The notes below the pieces were generated by a model, which saw only the letters and a program-made list of their open reading frames with translations, was not told the DNA's origin and did not search any database. The position numbers were made by a program, and so were the translations under genes. Positions 37,755 through 50,300 of a stretch of DNA of 64,000 nucleotides are shown here, piece by piece. Each line of letters starts with the position of its first letter. Positions within the stretch are counted from its first letter, which is position 1. Where the stretch lies: positions 6,342,187 to 6,406,186 of the forward strand of contig JAZBQD010000027.1 of NCBI GenBank assembly GCA_036583965.1, written 5' to 3'. Source of the DNA: Prunella strophiata (taxonomy: Eukaryota; Chordata; Aves; Passeriformes; Prunellidae).

Positions 37755-39278
37755 CTGCAAGCAAAAAGGTTCCATGAAAAACCACCCCAGAGCTTCCCCA
37801 GTGCAGTTCACAGTCCTACAAATATTTGTACGAACTCCCACTCCTGCTTTGCAGTTTTGGGGCTGTAATTGTAATGGGAACAGGATTGAGAATTGAGGGC
37901 AGTATTTGAGCAAGGAGCTGTTCGTGGTTGTTCTCTGCAAAAGCTTTTGATCTCCAGGAATTGTTCGTACAGGAGACACATGGACAAGAAACTCCACGAG
38001 CCAACAGGCAAATAAACCTTACAGGCACCTGGTGAAGTGCTAAGGTACAGACCTGAGAAATGTAAGGGCTTAGGGAGAGCCCCCAGTATCTGCAACTGAA
38101 AGCAGATTCTGTGGTTTTTATCTTCTTTTTACATTCAGGAAGAGTTCCTTGGAAAGAAGAGGACACTGCTTACTCTCAACATTTTTAGAGAGGAAGGTTT
38201 TACTTATTCTGCAATAACTAAAATTTATGTGAACTATTTTGGGCCACACAAGCTTATATCTAGAACTGTAGATTTAATTTTCATGTGTTAAAAGAATGTT
38301 ACCTGGACAGCATAAACAACAGTTTAAGTAAGTAACCAAAGTTTATGTTTCTTCTCATACACTAGTATGACTTTACAGGTTTTCCCAAGCTGGATTCAAC
38401 TATGGATATGTTTGATTCAACTATAAAAAGAAATATAGGCAACATATAGCTATTATGCAGTCCTTCCTTGACCACATTCTGAGAAGCTTCTTTTGAATAT
38501 TAATGAACTTTAGATCAGATATTTTCACTAACATTTGTATTAACATGGTATTTAATTTACTTGCTTTAAAGCATTTTTTGGTAGATGAATACCAATTTTG
38601 AAGAGGATACACTATTAGGACAGTACTGGCCAGGAGCCATAAATCTGCTATTAACAGAGAGGCAATTTCTTGCAAGAGACCCATTTGAATTGCTCTTCTT
38701 AAACAGCAGAAAAAAAGTTCAACTTATAGATGTGTCTGAAAATAAACCTGCTGCATCAGACACACAATGCACCGAATCATCTGTTTGGCAAATGCCAAAT
38801 TTGCTGTTTTAGAGGACACTGGTGGAAGCTGAGCCCAGGGCAGGTGTGTGCAGCTGAGGCAGCACAGGTCACCTCGCACATGTAACACTGCATTTGTCAA
38901 ACCCAATAAAGCTCTTCTCCTTTCACTGCCAGGAATCACAGCATGTGGACAGCCAGCCAGGACTCCTGGAAGGCCAGGGGAAAGCTGTCCCAGGAGTGAG
39001 CAACCTCTCACTGGTGCCACCCAGCAGCAGAAGCTCTTGCTCATGAGAAATGCTAATTACACATACAAGTCTGCCTGGCAATTCTTCACTGAACACAGTG
39101 CCTGCCACTGGCAATTCAGCTGTGGGGTAAAATTCACAGTCATCTCTTAATTTAGCTAGCCTAGGATTTCCCCCTCTCATTTCCTGGCAGAACTCAGAGG
39201 AATTATGAGAAGATTCAAAAGACAGAACACCAGGGGTTCTTGAAGTGATTAATTTCGTGACTACTCTGAACCATATTT

Positions 39279-39297
39279 CACAGAATCACAGAATTCT
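39279..39297 (-). mobile_element. Possible CR1 terminal octamer remnant
   Basis: 'TTCACAGAATCACAGAATT' looks like the reverse complement of the CR1 3' terminal repeat, but no CR1 body follows, so this could be chance or a very short truncated copy. Confidence 0.3.
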
Positions 39298-40315
39298 TCT
39301 GGATCAGCTGCCTTTTAGTGTTTTAAATTATCTAAAGTATTCTCTAATCATTATTTGGACAGAGAAAAGCACCAGCTGAACCTAGGGCTGGCCTGTCAGA
39401 TATAACAGTATTCAGAAAGTGACTGCAACCTTTGGTGCCAGCAAAATAAAGCATTTTCCCCTGACAAATGCTGCAGACCGTCTGCAGGGAACACTTCAGC
39501 TCGAAGCACAGCCTGGTCCTGGTTTCATGTTTCAAGAACTTAACACCACAAACTACCAGTAACTTTTTTTTCCCAGGGCTTTGCTGTACTTCCTTGAAGA
39601 GGTTATTGAAGCAATAGCAGGACATTACTGCTACCTCCTTCACTTGTTACACAGACACAGAGAACAACCAGCATTGGAGAGGGACATACCCTCCTTCACA
39701 TCTAGGAAGAAAAGAGTTGCAGTACAACCAACCACAGGCACAGCACGGGCTGGTGCCAGCGTGGGCAGGAGGAGGGGAGGGAACTGTGCTTAATACAGCT
39801 CCCCTGGCCAAAGCCATGGCTGCTAAGTGATAATGCAGAAATTCAATGAAAGGCAAGAACAGGAGGACAAAAGATCCAAGAAATCCTCAAAATGTCTTAA
39901 AGTAGTAATGAAAATTGGAGGTGAATGTCTGTAGCAGAAGAACAACAAACTGATGACCTCAGCAAAACTGATACAACAAAAGGAAACTACAGTTAAGTAA
40001 CAATCTGCTGAGAGTTAGAACAGTCACATCTGAACAACTCTGAAGGGAGCAACAGTCACACACTGCCCAGTCAACAACTGCTTTGGTTAAGTTCTGGACA
40101 GGAAATCAACACGACTTTTAAACCTGTGATAGGCCAGACAAGAACAAAACCTCATTCTCTTGTTCGGGTCTTCTACAGGCACTTGTGACTGAGCACTGAG
40201 GGACCCTGCAGCTGGGGAAGCCACTTGTGCATTACTGCAGTGCCCCTCTCCCCGGGTGTCACCTGCCCTGCGGAGGGGCTGCAGGCACCCCCGGCCCCCA
40301 AACGCCTTCCCGACT

Positions 40316-40346
40316 CCAAAGGGAGGATGGAAACTCCTCCCTTTGG
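40316..40346. other. Perfect 12-bp inverted repeat in a GC-rich patch
   Basis: CCAAAGGGAGGA, a 7-base spacer (TGGAAAC), then TCCTCCCTTTGG. The arms are perfect reverse complements. The surrounding 150 bases (about 40250-40400) carry around nine CpG dinucleotides, far above the local background. Confidence 0.9.
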
Positions 40347-42242
40347 CATCCAGGCTCAGGTTCCGCCCGGCACAGCCACCCCGACGGGTCTGACACAGCC
40401 CATTAAGGCAGGAATTTATAGTCGCCAGCTGGGGGCTTCTACAGTTTCACATTCTAGACAAGAAGCTCTTGTCAGAGGAGTAACTGGGTGAAAATGGTGC
40501 TGTCTTTCACCACGATGTCCTCACGCTCCTGAATGCAGAGCTGGGGTTGGTGTGGCTGTTGTGAAAAATGCAGAACAAATTACTGTAAATAAACCACAGA
40601 GACCACTCGATACCCAGGCACTGAACACCCGTGCCCCGTGGCACTCTGATCTCCCCTCCCGACTGCTGCTAAAAGCCTGCCCAAACTGAGCCCTGCACAT
40701 TGAATGTACCAGGGAAATGAAGAACACAGCCACACACGCTGCAGTGTCACATTGTAGGGTACATCGACATTAACCCTTTCAAACCAGCCCTATCCCCTCC
40801 AGCAGCTAAAAAGAAAAGGTGTGTTCATACCTGTATGATTCTAAAACTCTTTGGAACTACTTATTCATGAGAATCTGAGAGCCCGGGTTCCTCTGACTGC
40901 AAAGTGACATCCCCAGCTCCCTCAGGAGCCCCTGCCCACCACCCCTGAGTGCAGCCGGGCTCCTGCCCCCCTGGCAGCCCCTTGGGCACAAGCCCAGCTG
41001 GCCCAGCTGGCAGCCACGTGGCAGCTGCAGCCCTGCTTTTCTCCACTACCCAATCTCTGCAGCGATTTTGGGAGTTAAAACACCCAACAATAATTCCAAG
41101 CTGCTGGTCCCGTGTGGGTTTATCACCCCTTTGCAAATCCCTCACAGTTTGCAAAAGCTGCTTTCACTGACCAAGGTCCTGCTCCTCCAGGGTGGGTGTT
41201 CAAGGGGAGCGACTCAGACTTCACTCAGATCACATTTGTAGCCAGGGGCCCCCTGACATGGGTGTGTATATAAAAAAGATTGTATTACCCAAATAATTAT
41301 TATTTTACTCCAAAGACGAGCATGAATTTATTGCTCTGGTGTCTCACATTTCTCTTATCGACCATGGAAAATGTTTTTGCAGACAAAATTACAAAATAGT
41401 GAACTTCTAGCCAAAGTCTGTGTAATTTATCATTTGATAAAGATGTAAGGCACTTCAAACTAAGATGAAATTTCATGCTAACTCTATTACTTCGTGCAAA
41501 AACCCCTAAAAAGGCCAAAACAAATAATCAAATCCACATATTACTGTCAGGCAATGAAATAAAAATCACTTTCTGGCACTTAAATTTGCTTAAGTCAATT
41601 ATTTTTTCCCCATAAGAATTTAGTAATGATGAAACACCTCAGATGTCCATAATCCTGGAGATACACAACTTTCTCTTTGTTCACAAAGTCAGTGGTATCA
41701 GCACAAGTTTCCCTGGCTTTCTGTGCACAGAAATAATTCACTCCCAATGTTTATTCAGCCCTTAAAAAAAGCAGCATTAATTCAGACTCAAGGACTACAG
41801 CAGCGTTTGTGTCTCCATCTCACCCCAGCTCCCCCTCCTTTGGGGGAAAAAAAAATCATAGAGGGCATCTGGAGGTCTGCATTTCTCACTCCTAATGAAA
41901 AAAAAACCCAAATATTTTCACACATGGCCTAAAAGATCCAGAAACTTTCTACTACACCAGATTTCCACACACACTTTGGATTCTTGACTAGAAAAAGGAG
42001 GTTTCACCAAGCACAGTTTTTAGATTGAAGCTTCCTCATCAATGCAACTTACTTTAGTAACTTATGCTGTTGTAAATCTGCTTTTCTCTTGTTTTACAGC
42101 CTTTTTGTCTTGTTTCTGCAAGTACCATGAATTTGTAATACTCTAAAAACAGGTCAGTGGTAGATCAGAAACTCTTAATCCCTGGATAAAGATTATTTTA
42201 AGATCCCTCTTCGCCACATATCAGCAGTATGTTATCAGGGCT

Positions 42243-42270
42243 TTTGTTTGTTTGTTTGTTTGTTGTTTTT
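42243..42270. repeat. (TTTG)n microsatellite
   Basis: Five TTTG units followed by TTGTTTTT in RNF11 intron 1. Confidence 0.95.
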
Positions 42271-42640
42271 ATAATTGCACCAACATGCCCAAATTATCCT
42301 TTCAGGATGGCCAAAGGTGAGATGAATAATTCCTAACACTGAATAGCTTCAAGGTGAAAGCCTCACTGCTGTCCCCTGAGATCCTGTCCACAGCCTCTGC
42401 TTTCCTCTACTGATTGCTTTGCCCTCTTTCCATCTCTAAATTGTCTTCCTCACCTAATCCAGTGCTCTCTGTGTGTCTCACCCTGGGATATTAATTTGCA
42501 TTTTATCACCAGATCAACGGTGTATCTGTTAATTCAGTCTGACAGAGGAGACAAACACCTCCCTAACTATGTTATCCTACATCTTTTTCACACTTTTTAA
42601 ACCAGTAGCTGTAGCTCTTATGCTCCTTGCGGTCGCTGCC

Positions 42641-42658
42641 TAATTAATTAATGCAAAT
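42641..42658. promoter_or_regulatory. Homeodomain/octamer-like motif pair
   Basis: TAATTAATTA is followed directly by ATGCAAAT, the POU octamer consensus. Composite TAAT plus octamer sites occur in developmental enhancers. Here this is a motif match only, in RNF11 intron 1. Confidence 0.3.
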
Positions 42659-45600
42659 ATAACAGTTCCATTTGCATTTCCCCAGCTGTTCCCACAGCTC
42701 TGTTCTGAAATCCCTTCGACTTGCAAATGTCCTGCCTGGAACAGGATGTCTGAAGGCAGCTGCCCTGGTTCACACACACCAGCCCCACTGCAGCACTCAT
42801 CACCCCTCCCCACAGCTCAGCCTGGCTGCTCCCCAGCTTTCTCACCTCTAAGGAGAGCAGGGAGCCCAAATAACTCACCTAAATATGAACAACCTCAGTT
42901 TATAAATGTAAAGTCAGGAGGTGAGGAAAAAAAAATGTGCTCTTCGAGATCTGTTTCAAAAATTCCTGCTGGATTTGATGAAATTTTCTCTTCTCACCAC
43001 TTTATTACTCACAAAGAACTTGCTGGGATGATGGTCCAGGGACCTTTTCTGTGAATGTCATTCTGATCAGGGTGAAAAAACTCAAACTCCATCCATATGT
43101 GAATACACATTCTGAAATAATATCCTCCCCCAAGACACATTAATGTAAAACCACACGCCATTATAATGTGCATTATACGACAACTACAGCTTACTTTAAT
43201 AATCCTTAGAATATTATGAGCAGCCTGCCAAGTATAAAAGCCTTTTTCTGCCATGCAGAAGAGAGCAGTTAATTTATAAAGGTGAATAGCAGTTGCTATA
43301 AAACATCATATAATGAAATTGTTACCCATTTTTTTTTAATATTTCTGCTTACAAGTAGTCACTCAGTATGAATAACTGCAATTTAATGCTGAAAAGTTCT
43401 TCTGAAAGAAAAATATCCCTCCTCTCCCCTTTGGAGGGGACATCTGGGACAGACAGATCAGACACATGTGCACACACACTTCCCACCACGGTGCTCCTAA
43501 GGAAAGATTACTAAGAATTCTGGCATTGTAGGAATTGGGCACTGCAAATTATATGAATATAATTAATATAACAGCAGACTGAGGAACCACTTTGCACACA
43601 GGAGAGAAACCTGCAGGATCTGTGCTGTGTTTCTCCAGCTGTTGACTCCAGTTAAGAACAACACCCATTTTGAGTCATGGATCACACCTCAGAGAGAGGT
43701 GTTTTTTGATGAAAGCCATGGTGGTTCGGCCTCATTCACACTATAACCAAAACTGTAAAACTGTCTTGTGCATCCTTCACAATTATTCCACTGAAATTAC
43801 TGAGAGATAAATGTATCTGAAGAGTTGGAAAAGAGTAGCAACCATGAAAGAGAACTCCTGACTGCTGACTCTTAAAATATCACCTGTCCCCTGAGCTCAG
43901 CTTTGCTACTAAAAATAGAGAGAGGAGGTACAAAGTAGATGTATCCTGCCTGCTGCTTTCCTAGACAGTGACAAGGGCTGTGAGAAAAGGACTTTCAAGT
44001 TTCATCCCTGTGCTGTCACACAAACCCAAAAAGGCTGTCAACCTACTGCCAAGACAAACAGTTGGCAGTGCCCATGCAGCTTGGCCAGAGCAAACCCAGC
44101 CCTGCCTGGCAGATGGAAATCACCTGCAGCTCTGCAGAGTCACCTGCTCTGAAATTTGATTAACCATCAAGGCAAACCTAAATACAAAAGACTAGCAAGA
44201 AAGAGTTGTAGGGAAAAAGCAGTAATTAAAAAGCAGTAATTACTCCCTGGAAGCACAATCTCCTGACACAGCCAGTTTTTACATTTCCAGGCTGCACAGC
44301 AGGTTTCTCTGACTCAAGGGCGTCAACATTGGGTACCGATGATTCCACTTGCTGATTTCTTGTTCACCAGCTTTGTGTCAGTTTTAGGTGTCCTTGTTCC
44401 TGTCTCCAGAGATCCCATCAAACATCAGAGTGTGAATTTTTTCAGGAAAGTCAGTAACTTATACACCAACATGTCCCAGACCAGTAAATTGCTCACCAGA
44501 GAATTGACTCTTTCCCTCCAGACAGCCTCACTGACAGCTCAACTTACAGCACCAGGCCACAACTTCTGAGAGATAACAAAGCCCTCTTGTTACAGCTCCC
44601 AGCATGTTTATTTTAATAGGCTTCTTTTTATATTGAGAAGGAAAAGATTCATAAACAATTTATAAAAATTCATGCTTTTCTGTCAGATTGCTGCAGTGAG
44701 AAAAGCCAGGAAAGAACAGTTGCACCTAAACATTAAATTAAGGACACTCAGGCACAAAATTCAGCCTCCTGAGACTGGTAAACCCCAGGGACTTACAAAG
44801 CAAAGCAGCTGGGTAGGGAGAAAATCTAGCAGAAGGGGCCAGCAATCAATTCTGCAGCTGGTGCTGGAAAAACAGCACATGAATGTGGATCATCCTACCC
44901 CATAAGCAACCCCACATCTGTGTTACTGGGACATGTTCTCTCCCACTTATGCCAAGTGGTTCTTTGCAGAAACCCCTCCTTAGGCCTGCCGAGGGTTATT
45001 ACAGTTATTACAGTGCTGCATTAAACACAGCACTTATGGTTCAAGTGAGATGGCTGCTGGAAAGTAGATTTAGCAGAAAATAGAACCCTGAAGTTTTCAG
45101 GGAAAGAAAAAAGTTCTGAGGTGGAAAAGGCTGAAAAACAAATATCTCAGACTGTCTCCTCTGCTGAAAGGTAAAGTGAACCTATCGTGTGCCACCCATT
45201 TACTGCTGTAGAACTGCTGGGTAGCAGGAAGCAAAAACTGAAAAGAACACCCCAAACAAAGGAATGGACGTTAACATGTTTTTTGGAGGCTGCATTCAAA
45301 CACAAGAGACAGGGGAAGCTATGATAGAAAAGCTGACAGAACACGAGCAGTCCACACAGACTTTGGGGAATAGTTCACACTTCCTTCAGACACTGTTTGC
45401 TTTCTGCAAAGGGTAAATATCAGTCAGTGCAACTTGTTTACAGTATAAATCAAAGGGGTAACAGCTAAAAAATGGCAGTATTGATCATCCTGGGAACACC
45501 CAGAGTCTGCAGGCAACCTGTGCCTCTGGCTGAGCCAGGCCCTGTGTGCAGCAGCAAACAGGCTTTGCTCACACCCTGCCCTGGGACACGTGGGACCTGT

Positions 45601-47198
45601 CCCAGACACTGTCCCCGTGCACACCCCAAACCACCCGAGGCTCTGACTCACCTCTGGGTACAAAAAGCTCACACGTGAGACACTGGGCCTGGCCCAAAGC
45701 TCCCCAAGCACTGCATCACTCTGACAAGTGTGTGCATGAAGGGCTGGGTGAGGATCACTGGACAGGCATTCCCAGGGAGGAGTACAGGGATATAAGAGAC
45801 TTCAGGTGGGCAATGTAAGGCACCAAGAGTGAACAACTGTGCCCTGAACTGCCACTGAACCAACAGACTCAGTGCAGCTGAGTAAGCACACACAGCCCCT
45901 GCTTATGGTGCCATTGCAGGGAATTTGGGGATTAGGGCACAGCTGCCTGCAGCTGGTCTAAAACAGCACAGCCTCAGGACTGTGGGTCCTGCCACGTCCC
46001 TTGCAATGGCTCCAAGGACACTGCTCCCACTGACTCTTCCCCTCATGGAAAGCAAACAAGCCATTGCCACTGACAGTGTGATCTCTGCAGCTGCTGGGAA
46101 ACTTGGGAACAGGCATGCAAGAGGAAAATGGGAGGAGTGCCCCTGTTGGGACTCAAGCCAATTGTGAAATTGACTCTAAACACTAAAAAAATAGCAAGAG
46201 TGTTAAAATATATCTTCTGGCAAGAATTAGGTCAGCTTGATGGCAATTCTAAGAACAAAACAGCCCTTCTGAGGACTTCAGGAACAAGATAGCAAAATTA
46301 TGGAAATTGGTTCTAATTAGCCAAGAGGACAGACTGGGGACAAGGGGCCAAGCCAGAGAGCAAACATGAAAATGCACATAAGTTGAAGGCACAAGCAGTC
46401 AATCCATCAGGGGAGCCATAAACACAGGCTGTACTTCAGTGTGTAAATAGACATGTATATATGTATATTTAAGGGTGCTAGTTTGAACTAATGAGAACAT
46501 CATAGCACATAGCAGAGAAATATTATGCAGAACTAGGAAAGGATTTAAGAAAAAGAGTGAGTAGGATATCAAAAGATCAGAGAAATCAAGTGACAAATGA
46601 TCTCATCTCTAGGCTGTGTTACTGTTCAACACATGACAAGTACCTTCCCTGGGCAAAGAGGACTCTCCAGAATGCAGTTTAACAGCCTTGCCCAAAGCTC
46701 CTTTCCACAGACATCCAAAAGCATCCTATCAAGGAGCATAGGTTCTCCTACACCAGGTTCCTAAAACAGGACTTAAACACAACAGTCCCAGCCAGCCTGA
46801 GAACATCACCCTTGTGTAAGGTCTCTGTGAGGTGTCAATTCAGCTTCAGCTAAGAGGTAACACAGGTAACAAAAACAAACAGGCACAGCAGCATCTCCCT
46901 CAGATCATCTGCCCCTCATTCATGCACTGTCCTAAGCCAGGACACAAACTGCCTTTTTGTAGCCACCTGGTTGTAAGCAAGCACCAAAATGAGGTCTGAA
47001 AGAGGACACAGCTGTTCTTTTTACAGTCTGTCACCAAAATACACAAAAGAGGCAAGGCAGGAGAGGCTGCTGCAAACCTTGACAGGGATCTTCCCCTTAC
47101 AGGGCCCAGCTGATGAGGCCAAGCTGTGCCAGAGCCTGGGAAGGTGGGCCAGCAATGGCTCCCCCAGCAAGGGAAGCCAAGCAGAAACCTGATGAACA

Positions 47199-47368
47199 TT
47201 TTTCCATCAGGACAGGCAGCAAACAGGGACTCTGCAGCACAGGACTCTCACACACTGCAAACCTCTGCCACACCTGACAGAAGAATTTTCCATCAGGCCT
47301 CACAGCAAACAGGGACTCAGGAGAGTGGGAATCTCATGCAGTAAAAAGCTCTGCCACAGCAAAAGGAA
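47199..47368. repeat. Two-copy tandem repeat, period about 86 bp
   Basis: Two adjacent copies begin at about 47199 and 47286. Shared blocks in the same order are TTTTCCATCAGG, CAGCAAACAGGGACTC, a TCTCA(C/T)-CA-GCA stretch and CTCTGCCACA. The copies are diverged, so the duplication is not recent. Confidence 0.8.
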
Positions 47369-50300
47369 AGGAGAGAAAACAGATTGCTCTACTAAGGATA
47401 AACAACTTGGGGGAGAAAAGGGGCAGCAGTCCACATGCTATTGCAGAAGAGCTTCAAAAAGCAGACGGGGCTGGTGATGAGCTGGGTCTGTGTAACCACA
47501 GAGCAGGAAAACCTGCAGCAGAGAGACTGCTGGTGTGGGGCACCTGCTGTGAGACCGGGTCAGCGAGGCAGCCCATGACAGCAGGGTTTGTTCCAAAACC
47601 CAGGAATCTGTGCTATATTTCACTGCATCATAACTTTGTACTCAATTTGAAATATTTTAATTGCCTTTTTAACAAAGCCATCCTCAATTAGGTACGCTTG
47701 CTCAAGCAGAAAGCTGCCACACCTTGGCAGTTTGATGGTACACTCAGCTCCACAGGCCTTCTTATATTCTTATTGGCATCTGAATTTCTAATGGACAGTG
47801 GATTCCCCTGAGACCAAGGTGTGTGAGAAGCCTCAGTGCAGCAGGGGACTGTGCACAGGCAGCCAGGAGGCTTCCTGAGGCCAGTTAAAGGATACATCAA
47901 GGCTGCATTTTGCAACAGCATAACCACAGCTTTTTTGGTTTTTTTTAAAGCATGTTTCTGCATCAGCCTCCTGGAAAGCCTCACATACACCTGCCATGCA
48001 CTGGGGCACCTCCAACACAGCCCGAGTCTCTGTGCTGCTGGCAGTGAGGAGGCTTGGAGAAGTTGTCCCCACCATCCACCCAGCCAACAGCTCCTCTCTT
48101 CCACAGATCCTGGGAAACTGACTGGGCTTTTCTGTGATTTCAGCCACATCTTGAGGCTGGAACTGGGGTTTGAACTGGTGCCAGCAGCAGCCTGAACTGC
48201 TGGGCTGTGCACAGCTCAGGGCGCTCCATGGACATTGACACTTCCCCCAGGTGCCCACTTGCTGCCATCTCCCACTTCAGGGAGAATGAGCACACACAAA
48301 AAATGTGATCTGACTATTTGTTTAGCATCATTTGATAATAACATCAATTATTTCATCTCTGAGTTAATAAGCAGCAGCTGTAAATAGCCAGAGGCACCCA
48401 GTCAGCCTATCAGCTCATCTCATCCAGTCACTTATTAATCTTAAAGGAACGTCCCAGGCATTAAATGAATATTTCTAAACCTCTTGGTTTGTTGGGTTTT
48501 GTTTTAAAGCAGTTCTCTATTTACAAGCAAATAATGACTGTATGAATATCAAGGCACACTAAAGGCTGACAGAGCTCCACTTCTCATGCAGTATTAGCAG
48601 TGAACACAAGGGCAATGTTTCTATTTTTTCCAGCTAAGTCTTGTCCTCGCAAGCAATGACTCTGCGTTTTCAGCTCGCAGGGCACAAATCCAAGTGTGAT
48701 CTCATGCAACTGTCAAACCTCTTCTAACAGAAAAAAAGCCTGTGCCAAGAACAGGTAGAAAAATCATAAATAGCTCTCTCAGGAGTTAGTTATACAAGTG
48801 AAATATTTCCAGAACACATTTTCCCTACTATTTGGAAGTTTTAAATGCACAGAGACAGTTCAATGGGCACCTGGGCATCTCTTTAATGTGTCACCAGACA
48901 GCACGGATTCATTTCATTGCTATGTATGAAACAGCCAGTTGCTGGTGCAAGCAGGACAAATTGCAAACAGAGAAATAAGCTACAACCTCCACTAACTGTA
49001 CATGCAAACACCTGGCTAATCAGCCTTTTCAATCTATGGTGTAGTGGGGCTTTTTGCCCTCATCTTTGGGTCTTGCCTGGGCTGGTTTCACACCAAAAAT
49101 ACCCGTGTCTGTTTCAGCACAGATGCTTTCAGAGTAGGTGGTTTGAAGGGGGAACTGAAGCAGGTCCAAAGTTTTGCAAGGTGAGGGGGCCAACCCAGCC
49201 TCTGCAGCTCCCACTTCATCTTGTTCAGCTACAATGGGATGAAGAAAAACCTCTATTTTGTCAGACCATTCCCCTGCTTACACCCACTGTCATGGAAGAC
49301 GGGGCTTTGTTTACATGCAACTGCCTTTCTGAAGGAAAACTTGGGAGTTTCCACAATGGATTCATCCTGCTGTCTGCAGTGATCAGTAAAATCTACCAAC
49401 GTCCCCACATTGGGGACAAGTGCACAATTAGCAAGGATTTCAAATACTACCAGGGACATGGCTCTTGAGCACCTACTTAAGTACTTGCCTGAATTATGGC
49501 TCAGGCTGCCACAAAATCTCAGAAGAACAGAAAACTGTTTGAGAGGAGGGACATGAGAACAGAGAGGTCATTTTTCCGAATATGGACTGACTGGTTGGAA
49601 GACAAAGCCCCATTTCACCCTGACACACCCGCACGGGGGCAGCTGCAAAGCCTGGAGGTTTCCAGCCTCAGCTCATCCATACACAACATCCCATCGTTCA
49701 CGTTGTGTGAGGAACATCAGAAACCCTGAACCCTAAACACAGTGATACACAGGAGGCAGTTTTACAGCTGGAGTTGAGAAAGTCTCATGGAAATACAAAA
49801 TTTGTCTGTGCAAATTTAAAAGCTCTAATTTACCAAGACATTTACACACACACAGACGAGGATACAGCTCAGCTCCTGTACTGGAGTGTAACTCCACCAC
49901 TCTGGGTGAGGCTCATGCTACTTTTGCTGTCCCCCCGAGTCAGAAATGAGAGCCTGATGTCATTAACATTATGCTACCAGCACTCTCAGGCTTTATGAAA
50001 ATATAAAGAAATACTCATACTCACTGTATTCTCCTGCATTAATGTTTAGGGTGGAATAACCATGTCCTGCTGCAACCTACACACTCACTAAAATAAGTTT
50101 TGCCAGTTTATACTCACACAGACAAACTGTAGTCATGACAAAACGCCAGAATGGAGTAACACTGAGCTTTTTTTGGAGGTAAAAAAGAAAAATACACACA
50201 GCCCAGCAAAACAGCTATCAAGAAAACCTGTGAGCTCTTTACGTTTAATTTACAACATTTAGTCTAGACATCCAGTCTTGTTACCTTGGGAGTTATTAGG

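Noticed and set aside
47688..48212. 174-codon open frame on the minus strand
   Set aside because: No recognisable family or domain, overlapped by long frames on both strands in GC-richer sequence, and no splice or promoter context. Most likely chance.
48917..49468. 183-codon open frame on the plus strand
   Set aside because: Low-complexity composition, no domain, and inside an intron on the strand opposite to RNF11. Treated as chance.
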